64,000 nucleotides of DNA from Ctenosaura bakeri (Eukaryota; Chordata; Lepidosauria; Squamata; Iguanidae): NCBI GenBank assembly GCA_948474755.1, contig CAOLHI010001281.1:124001-188000 (forward strand), read 5' to 3'. Position 1 is the stretch's first letter; each line of letters opens with the position of its first letter. Positions 56,006-64,000 of the stretch are shown piece by piece. Both the position numbers and the translations under genes were made by a program. Under the pieces are notes generated by a model that did not search any database, had not been told where the DNA came from, and saw only the letters and a list, made by a program, of their open reading frames with translations.

Positions 56006-56892
56006 TGTTACTGCGGTCCAGGCCTACCTTGTGATAGCACTTGATATCACTTTTGATATCAAAACCCATTCGCCTTCCTCTGCCACCCCGCTCCACGTGT
56101 TTGCGAGGCCTCTGGACAAGCATGCAAACAGGCACGGCTGGTAATTGTTGGACATTCCATCCTCCACCTAGGCAGGCAGAACAGAGCCACTCCGTTGCTT
56201 CAGGGACCTCCTGCAAACACCCTTTTGCTTAAGCGCGACACTAACAAAGGCGCCCGGCTCTGAGTCGATAGTCTTACAAAGCCAGACTAAGTACTGTGCA
56301 TTTGCATACTGGCTACACTATTGTTGATTCAGCGCTAAGCCAATCATGTTAAATTTGACCTTTTCCAAAGCTTTGTCCCACTCCAAACTCACATTGTTCT
56401 CACCGAGTAAGGCATGGCCCGCAGTCACAATTCACCCTATATAAACCCCCAATTCCGAGACCACCTCGGATCGCTCCTGAGTTCCATCCAGCCTTGCTGC
56501 CGCTGTGTCTGGCGAGCTGTCCCCTCAGTCCTACGTACTGAGACTCCATATCAACGAACTCAATCCTCAACTTCTTCAGGACTACGAGAAAGGCGTCGTA
56601 TCACCCATTTCCCCGAAAATCCCTATTTCCAATTCTTCTGTTAGGTGTGTGTGTGATTGTGGTGTCTTTTCTGTTTGTTTGTCTTTCGATAAAACATCGT
56701 TTTTGCTATTTTAAAACTGTCTGACTGCTTGACTGACCTGACCCCGTAGACACTGGGTTGCAAGATCCCTGCTAAGTCACCCTGCCTCTAGCTAGCCTTA
56801 GTGGGTGCTACAGCTAATTTTCCCCAAAGTTGCGTTATTGTTGTTTGGTTATTTGGGTGCCCTTCCCAGGACCCCCAGAGAACAGGGTAACA
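56006..56892 (+). mobile_element. Solo LTR, 887 bp, with TATA box
   Basis: It runs from TGTTACTG to CAGGGTAACA, the same termini as the reverse-strand copy 23257-24158, with flanks ctgc and ctac (4 bp, one mismatch). A TATATAAA box is at 56438-56445. The 3' part contains gaccccgtagacactgggtt, shared with the other copies. No coding sequence accompanies it. Class I endogenous retrovirus or Gypsy origin cannot be decided from the LTR alone. Confidence 0.8.
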
Positions 56893-57233
56893 CTACATGT
56901 GTCTGTAGCACCAAAAACCTGCTCCAAAGCATTTGTTCATCCATTCATAGTAGTTTTTTAGGGATTACAGAGGCTAAAGGAAAAAGAACGTTTTGACAGT
57001 TTTTGGCAGAAGCAGTGGATTGTGTAGTAGATTCCTGCATACCAAGAAAAATCAACCATCTTTTACTGAAATGACCAGCAATGTCTCATTATCCAGAAGA
57101 GGCTTGATGTTTCCAATGTGTGCAGGATGAGAAGTGAGGGGTTGCTGTTTTTGAGACTGGAGAATGGCATTGGTGGGGAAAGAGAAGTGGGGTGAAGCAC
57201 TGGAAGATAGGCAGCTGCTGATAGTGTCTCCAA

Positions 57234-57435
57234 GGCCATTTCTGCACTACACTGTTACAGTGTTATTATTCCACTTTCAAAATCCTGTGAAATTCTGGGG
57301 TTTGTAGTCTACTGAGGCCAAAGAGCTCTCTGGCTGAGAATTCTAAAGGCTCCTCCTTAAACTGCAAACCCTAGGTTTCAATACAATGTTGAATGTGGAA
57401 TAATAGCACTATAACAGTATGGTGCAGAAATGGCT
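57234..57435. mobile_element. Palindromic miniature DNA transposon, long-centre variant
   Basis: The ends GGCCATTTCTGCACTACAC and TATGGTGCAGAAATGGCT are inverted repeats. The centre (gagctctctggctgagaatt) matches the 12753 and 20820 copies in inverted orientation. The flanks do not give a clean duplication. Confidence 0.8.
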
Positions 57436-57520
57436 TACAACTGGGTGGAATTTTCCTCATCTGAGGATCTGGGAGAGAAATGGTGGTACCAGATGAAGAA
57501 GAGGGGAGGCATGGGCCTTC

Positions 57521-57753
57521 AAACTCACAAATAATCAAATTCACCCAGGGGTGGAGCTTGGACTATGTGGAGGGGGGATGGGAGGGGGCGTGGCCACAGT
57601 GTGTGAAGGCATGGCAGCAGCACACGAGGGTATGGCTACAAGCTGGGATGCCTCCAAAACATTGCTGCCCAGGGCAAACAGCCCCATCGTGCACCCCAGT
57701 CCTACATAATTGAATTCATGAAAGTTGAACCAGCAAATGTGAGGGGATGATTG
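57521..57753. mobile_element. Pogo/Tigger-like element, partial, interrupted
   Basis: The left piece acaaataatcaaattca and right piece gaaagttgaaccagcaaatg ending in gggatgattg before TA match the 3' part of the pogo-like family. A hAT-like element interrupts it. Confidence 0.6.
57546..57712 (+). mobile_element. hAT-like miniature element inside a pogo-like element
   Basis: It starts CAGGGGTGGAGCTTGG and ends gtcctacataattg. Flanks aattcacc and aattcatg agree at 6 of 8 positions. The interior includes aacattgctgcccagggcaa, as in 40715-40918. Confidence 0.75.
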
Positions 57754-57774
57754 TAGTCTAAATGCTATTAACTA

Positions 57775-59452
57775 GTCCCAACTAGAGAAAACTTTTTGAA
57801 ACAATAGCTATGTGAATTTCTAAAATAAACTTAAGAAAGATATGCAAAGATGGGAGAAATTAAAGTTGTCATTGTTGGGGAGGATTTCAGTGATAAAAAT
57901 GAATATCTTGCCTAGAATGATGTTTTTATTTTAGAAAACGCTGGTCTTGACAAATGATGCACCATTTAAACAATGGTAAAGGGATTTATCAAGGTTTATT
58001 AGGCAAGGAAATAAACAAGAATTAAATATTCGATTTGCAAGATGAAAAAGAGACAAGAGGATTGGGCCTACTGGACTTGAAACTGTATTATGCAGTCTGT
58101 TGTTTAGTCTGGTTAAAAGAATGGTTGGTGTTGAAAAATAAAAGATTATTGGAACTAGAAGAGATGACCTGGGTTTTGGGTGGCATGGATTTGTCTGGTA
58201 TGACAAAATTAAAGTGTACATATATTTTCATAGCCATTTCATAAGATGTGCAGTATTAATGGTGTGGAATAGATATGGATTGAAGTTATGTCCCAAAATG
58301 CCTTTATTGTTCTCAGCACAGGGGGCTTTTTCTAGAAAAGAAACAATAGGCAAAGAAAGATGATTAACATATCAAAACTTACTGGTGAACTACCAATCAG
58401 AATATAAAGTCAAAAGAACCGTTACCTGCAGAAGGATATAGTTTTCAATGGCTTTCTTATCAACAATTAGTTGAAAAGTTTAAGATGGATAAGAAGAACT
58501 ATGGGTCTGAGAAAAAATAAATCAGATTTTGAAATACAATTGTGTACATATGATGAACACAGAACTGTGAAAATATACAAATTTTTGTTAAAATTTGATG
58601 TGGAAGATGAACAAATGAAAGATTCTCTATTAAATGGCTTAAGAATTTTGGATAAAATATACAGATAGAACAATGGGAGAAGATGTGGTCAGAAAAGTTG
58701 AAGTTTACATTACGTTATGATCTTAATGAGAACTTTTATAAAATGATGTACAATTGGTATATGACACCACAGAAATTATTCAGAATGTACAAGGGTGTTT
58801 CCAATGTATGCTGGAAAAGTAAACCACATAAAGAGTCATTTTGTCATATACGATGGACATGTGGAAAAGTTAAAGAGTTTCACACTCTGATGCAGAGAAT
58901 CTTAAAGGTAAATATTCAGTTGAAACCAGAGCTTTTCTCTGAGGATTCATGCATAAACAGTCAGAAAACAGATAAGAAAGATTGTTTCAATATATAACTA
59001 CAGCAACAAGTTGATATATGCATAGAAATTAAAAATTCCAGTGTAACCCTCCAGGGACAAATGGTTGTAGAAACTGATGGACTTGGCAGAAATTGATAAA
59101 TTAACTTGTTGATTGAATAAAAAAACATTAGGACCATGTTTTTTAAAAAAGAAAAGAATGTGATTTGATAATTTCGAGTTTTGTTCATTATTAAGGATTT
59201 TCTATGCAGCAGAAGTGTGATATGTAACTGTAATGAAAGAGGTTTGATTATTTTGAGATGGAGTGTAACCACCCCAAGAAGAAAGTTTAAAATCTTGCTT
59301 TCTTGCTTTTCTAGATATTCTTTTTTCTGTACTTGTTATATTTTATCCTTCTCTTTCTATCCTTCTTCTCTTTCCCTTCCTTTTCTGCATTTGTAGTTTT
59401 TAGTGTATTTTTAAAAATTGCTAATAAAAATTATATTAAAAAGAAAAAGAAA
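57775..59452 (+). repeat. L1 LINE 3' end (degraded ORF2 C-terminus and 3' region)
   Basis: Translations recover the C-terminal third of L1 ORF2 with frameshifts and stops: an RWEKLKLSLLGRI-like segment, LDLKLYYAVCCLVWLKE (near 58075) and WYMTPQKLFRMYKGVSNV then CWKSKPHKESFCHIRWTC (58760-58865). The 3' region ends gctaataaaaattatatt with an A-rich tail at about 59450. It is 5'-truncated and non-functional. Confidence 0.9.
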
Positions 59453-60447
59453 CCTCAAGTGGCACCACACCGTGTTGAGATGGCAATGAGAAAGTGGTGG
59501 CATAGCAATCACAAGATTTGGCTAAGAGCTCCCCTATTCCACTGAAATAGGAAGTTGGGTTTCTGCCTTGCCAAAGGCTACTGCTGCTCCAAGTAAACAC
59601 AGACTTAACATTTCTGTCACAGGCTCAGCAGACTGAGAGACCTGGTCTTGGGCTGCATTGTTTGGATATCCTTTTGCACAGTGCATCAAACTATTGACAT
59701 AAGCTGAGGCAAATTTGTTCTTGAGAAGCAACTAATGCATGTGAAGAACTGGGCAGTGAGAAAACAAGCTGCACATCCCAGCAGTGTTAATTGAAATAGA
59801 TGGGTTGACAGCACATTTATAAGATAACTTCCTACGTATAATAAATCTTTAGTATTGTCATTTGGTCTTCTGTTAACAGATGCTCGAGGTTAGGGGGAGG
59901 CATTATAATTTAGCAGTTAGATCTCATTATTAAGCAAATCATACTCAATGCCACTTTAATGAATCACTTTGGCAGTGATAATCCTTGCTTTCAGATATGG
60001 TTGGAGAGAGTGACAGTTTACTGCAAATTCAGGATAGAATGGACTTCTGGATGATTTACGATTAAAGTACACCACTTCCTCTTAGTTGAATACAAAGATA
60101 ACACCCCAGGATTGAATGTTACTACGCCATCTAACAAACACATCCAAGTAAAGTTAGGAAATACAGCTTTACACATGCATTTCCCTTATATAAAAAAGTT
60201 AGCTTAAAATTTCTGCTTCTCCTCTAATAGACTTTGTTTCCCAGTGGTACTCATAAATAGAATACCATAGTAATACCAAAGCTAAAACAAGGTAGCAGGG
60301 GGCAGCCCTTGGAAATTGTAATTCAAGGAAAAGGTTGGCAATGCAAACATTTCATCAGCTGTTGATTTTATTTTTGGCACAACCATCCCTGCTAAAATGT
60401 ATCCTGTTTATTCATGCTGTTGCACATTGGTGAAAGAAAGTCTCCTA

Positions 60448-60499
60448 GCTTGCTTGCTTGCTTTATTTATTTTCTTACTTTACTTACTTACTTACTTAT
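60448..60499 (+). repeat. (CTTG)n to (TTAC)n tetranucleotide repeat
   Basis: Tetranucleotide units drift from cttg through ttta to ttac, followed by ggatttatatgctgcctttc, a common SINE or LINE tail motif in lizards. Confidence 0.8.
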
Positions 60500-60560
60500 T
60501 GGATTTATATGCTGCCTTTCTCCCAAGATGTAATTTTTTCTTTTTTTTAATTAAAAAAAG

Positions 60561-60787
60561 GTGCTGTGTGCCTTCAACTGATTTCCAATTTATGGTGACG
60601 CTAGGGTGAACCTATCATTGGGTTTTCTTGGCATGATTTGTTCAAGGTTTGCCTTTGTCTTACCCTGAGGCCGAAAAGGATGACTTGCCCAACGTCACCC
60701 AATAGATTTTCATGGCCAAACAGAGATTCATAACCTGGCCCCCAGTACTGTAATTTAATGCTCAACCACTACACCACACTTGCTCCC
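60561..60787 (-). repeat. Sauria-type SINE with visible target duplication
   Basis: Tail gtgccttcaactgatttcc, middle acgtcacccaatagatttt, head caaccactacaccacactt. Both sides carry aattaaaaaaa (ending near 60559 and starting near 60789), an 11-bp target duplication expected of LINE-driven insertion. Confidence 0.85.
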
Positions 60788-61759
60788 CAATTAAAAAAAA
60801 TAAAAAAGTAAAAAGTATGGTATAATTTAAAAACCTATTTCGAGAGATTCCCTAAGCTATTTTCTAGAGAAATATTGGACATAATCTTTGAAATGTCAAG
60901 GTATTAATTTTCCATATCCTATATTAATTCTTTTGGAATATCTGAAGGAACAAATTGAGCTGGAATATAGACAAGGAGTAGTAATTTTACTGGTTGTTGC
61001 ACAAATATATATTATCTCTTATTAGAAGCCTTCTTGCATCTAATTAATCCAATTGGTTAAGGAACATATGAGAAGCATCTTAATATGTACTGTTTACATA
61101 TTTCTTAAGGAGCCAGTAAAAACAAAAATAAACGATTTCATAGAAACCTTTTCCATCTTCAAAAACTGTTTTGGAATAATAAGAATCAGAACAGAATTTC
61201 TCTGTATGATCTCCCCCTCATGCTTTCATTATTATTTATTGCAAGATTCAGAACAATTTGTGTTTGAACTTGAGTCACTACCTTTATTCTAACAAGTGGG
61301 GGAAAACAAAGGACCCTGTAGCCCAGGGGAACCTACCCCAAAGTGGGACCCCTTCCTCTACCTTCTTAATGGCTCTAGTTTATAGTCGCACATGGAAACT
61401 GTGACCTACTAGCTTGGCATAATGTTTATTGCATTGCTGGCATAGTCACTACCTTTTCATCTTACTCCAGAAGCTAGTTTTCCCTCAATGAAGGCATGCT
61501 TGAAATAAATGAAAACTATGCCTGCTTTCTGTCTGTGTGACATAGTTTGTTGTATAGTGGAATGCGAACTTCTTAACTTACATTGATATGTTCTGTTATC
61601 AGCCTTTTCTAGCCTTGAACTGTGCACATGCAATGAATCCTTATATTCTTCTGATATGGATCAACAGTGCCATACAGTATGTCTGCTGCAGTGGTAGAAG
61701 CTTTTGCTGGCAGAAAAACTGCTATTACCATTCTAAGACACATTGGTGATCCCCTCATA

Positions 61760-62322
61760 GGCCCTTTCCACAAGCGGTTATTAAGGTGGGCCAATGTATC
61801 TTGCCACGGAGGTCTTCTGCACCTTGGAGCGGACTAGGCTCAGTTTGTTTACCTTCGTTCCACACGTAATTCCAACTAAATGCACCCCCGTGTGGTGGTA
61901 AAGCACGCTATTTGAAAACCGAAAGAAATCGTTTTTCCAATTTTCCAGATCAATCCAATTCATACTTTCATAGTGGTGCAGACACGTACATTTGCGCCAA
62001 TGCGAATTGGTTGTCAGGGGAGGGCTCATGGGAGAGGCCAGGGGGTAGTATGGACTTTCGCACTTACGTAATGACATACTAAACCATGCCAAAAAAAAAA
62101 AAAAAGGGCCAATCACAGCCGATGGGGTGGGGTGAGGGGAGTAGCAGGAGTGGCTACAGTGCAGGCAGAGTGGATTCATGAACTCACACTCCTCCAAATC
62201 AGAATGGAACATACGCAGTAGCTGTGCGGAAGGAAATGAGGGAAAGTCCGCCTTGTTTCAAGCCCAGAAAATCGAGTAAGAAATGGCATGAACCAATTCA
62301 CCAGCCTCATGAGGAAAGGGCC
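61760..62322. mobile_element. CpG-family terminal-repeat DNA transposon, 563 bp
   Basis: The ends GGCCCTTTCCAC and GAGGAAAGGGCC are flanked by ata on both sides (61757-61759 and 62323-62325). The left body (cacggaggtcttctgcacct, gagcggacta) matches 11213-11727. The rest differs and includes an A run at 62092-62105. No transposase. Confidence 0.8.
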
Positions 62323-64000
62323 ATAATCACTGCCAGAGTGAAACAGAAAACAGGCTCACACTCTCGAAAGCAGCACTGGCCATGCAAAGTATCCAACTTT
62401 TTCCTCAAAGCCAGGCACTCTGAGCAAAGGGACTTGTTATGCCACTGTACAGGAATCCTACTGTACTTTACAAGCCAAAAGATGGCTTCTACTTTTTCGA
62501 TCTTGAACTTCATTCTCTACCTTTTTCTCAGTCTGTCTCCAAAAGAAACAGTGGCTCTTTTGTTCCTTTTCATACATGCAGAAAGGTATAGATCACCTCA
62601 TCTTTGGTGTGTACATTTTGCATGTAAGTATAATTCACTTTCACTGTTATGTTGCTTGGTGCTGCTCATCGCTTCATGCTGCCCATTCCCAGTTGTGCAT
62701 TTATGGGAGTGAGAGGTCTGAGCCACCTCTAGATACATAGGGAATTGTTTAGAGCAGGCTCCCAGTTTAAAACCTTCACACACAACCCGTACCTGAATGT
62801 CAAGGGTGTAGAAAAGGGACACACACAATACAATTACATCCTTTGCTTTATCTTACTCTAGGCATCACCAATCTACTTGAAATGATTTAGTCTTCTGAAA
62901 TTAGCCATGCTAACCTTGTGCTAAACTTTCTTCTCTGACATACATTTGCAAACAGAACAGAAAATCCAACAAAACCAGGTTTATATAGTTTGCCAAAGGC
63001 AGTATAAATTGTATAAATTTCAAATTGGGGAGACATCTTAGTATTTGTGTTGCTAAATCAGTAAGAGCTGGCTGATTAGACGCAGACTTCATAGAGCAAC
63101 AGGAGGAAATAGGAACAGTTTGAGACAGTTTTCCAAAACAATGGGCTGGTTTTATGACATTCATGTTCTCTGTTCCTTATCCAAGTAACTTTAGTCATTT
63201 GGTTTCCTAGCTGCAAACAAGACTGGAGGAAAGCAAGCAGCTCTTATATTTCCACAGCATCTGTCAGCTTACTTGAGAGTAATTGTGGCATCCCACTACC
63301 AGCAAATTATGCCATTTTTATAATTGCAAGCAGAGTATAAAAATCAGGAGACCAGTTTGACACATTGAAATGAGTGACTTCAAAGCATTTCCTGCCCTAA
63401 TGATCATTGTGGCTTCTTCTTCCACTCACCCTGTAGGTATATAACATGCAGACAGTATATATTATAAATTTAGACTTTAAGTGGCAGGAAGTCTTAAAAA
63501 GAATTAAGGAAACATGGCCTGCAATCATGTTGGTAGCAATTAGAATAAATCCATGAATAAATTGTTCAATGGTGAAGGAACTCATGGGTAAATCCCATTG
63601 ATTCAATAGCTCCACTTTAGTTAGGTTGCAGAATAGGTTGCAGAATACTACCCAGTTGTTCAAGAGAGGATTCTTCTTTCCTTCCTAGTGCCTTTACAAA
63701 AGAATAAAACAGAGAGACTTGGAGTGGCCATAAGATATAATTATCTTGATTTGACACAGTTTTGTACTCTATTTTCTCCCAAGAAGTATAGGGTATAAGT
63801 TGTGCACCTTTATCTACACAAACTAAAAGAAAGCAAAAATTGAGGGACAGTGTTTTACCAAAGATACATTCCCCAAGGGACAAATCTCTCTCTAATATAC
63901 AAATGTTTTGTAATAGCTGTACTCTATACCAGAGATGAGCAGAAGACAGCTTTGGATCTATTGATAAACGGTTGCTAATTTCCCACTAGCTTAACAACAG

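Larger units (their letters stand above)
37821..64000. other. Downstream flank of SCGN, no further host gene seen
   Basis: After the SCGN 3' region I recognise no host coding exon on either strand. The 26 kb consist of transposon-derived sequence, listed separately, and anonymous AT-rich DNA. Stretches at 38.2-39.3, 41.0-42.7, 42.9-43.6, 48.2-49.1, 49.4-51.0, 53.3-54.1, 54.9-56.0, 59.5-60.4, 60.8-61.7 and 62.4-64.0 kb show nothing I can assign apart from microsatellites. Confidence 0.6.

Noticed and set aside
51569..56892. A complete endogenous retrovirus between the LTRs at 51.6 and 56.0 kb
   Set aside because: The LTRs are in opposite orientation, are diverged, and enclose no gag, pol or env-like sequence, so they are independent solo copies.
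58471..58997. Open frames of 65 and 104 codons that look like real protein
   Set aside because: They are the L1 ORF2 C-terminus with frame breaks, not a host gene.
62224..62712. 162-codon open frame on +
   Set aside because: It begins inside the 61760-62322 transposon and runs into anonymous sequence. No domain, splice context or codon pattern supports a gene.

Overview
This window is nuclear DNA of a vertebrate, almost certainly a squamate reptile (lizard). It carries one recognisable protein-coding gene, split into 11 coding exons with GT-AG introns. It is also dense in squamate-type repeats: tRNA-derived SINEs with a Bov-B-like tail (Sauria SINE type), 5S rRNA-derived SINEs, CR1 and L1 LINE 3' ends, solo LTRs and many short terminal-inverted-repeat DNA transposons. 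I cannot name the species.

The gene is SCGN (secretagogin), on the + strand from the start codon at 3373 to the stop at 37818-37820. It encodes 273 residues with six EF-hand calcium-binding units. All eleven coding exons (3373-3445, 4783-4853, 16070-16162, 16949-17038, 20398-20454, 20631-20708, 30111-30166, 30908-30953, 31052-31111, 34827-34895, 37692-37820) join in frame. A CpG-rich, TATA-less stretch at about 2760-3560 is the likely promoter.

Layout: 1-2760 is upstream flank with SINEs. 2760-3560 is the GC-rich promoter and exon 1. 3.4-37.8 kb is SCGN, with large repeat-filled introns 2 (11.2 kb) and 6 (9.4 kb). 37.8-64 kb is downstream flank where I see no further host gene. That flank holds transposon fragments, solo LTRs at 51.6-52.5 and 56.0-56.9 kb, and an L1 3' end at 57.8-59.5 kb.

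The most informative non-gene content is the DNA-transposon layer. One family is short near-palindromes of about 180 bp. A second has CpG-rich bodies of about 400-560 bp. Both begin with a terminus like GGCC(A/C)TTTCC(G/A)CAC and are flanked by 3-bp target duplications (CTG, TGA, TCA, CTT, TAA, TTA, ATA), so one transposase family may have moved both. Several copies sit inside SINEs or other transposons, which gives directly readable insertion histories. Separate hAT-like miniature elements show 8-bp target duplications, three of them perfect. Intron 4 of SCGN contains an exact 31-bp inverted repeat with an 18-nt loop that does not match these families. No new protein-based system was found.
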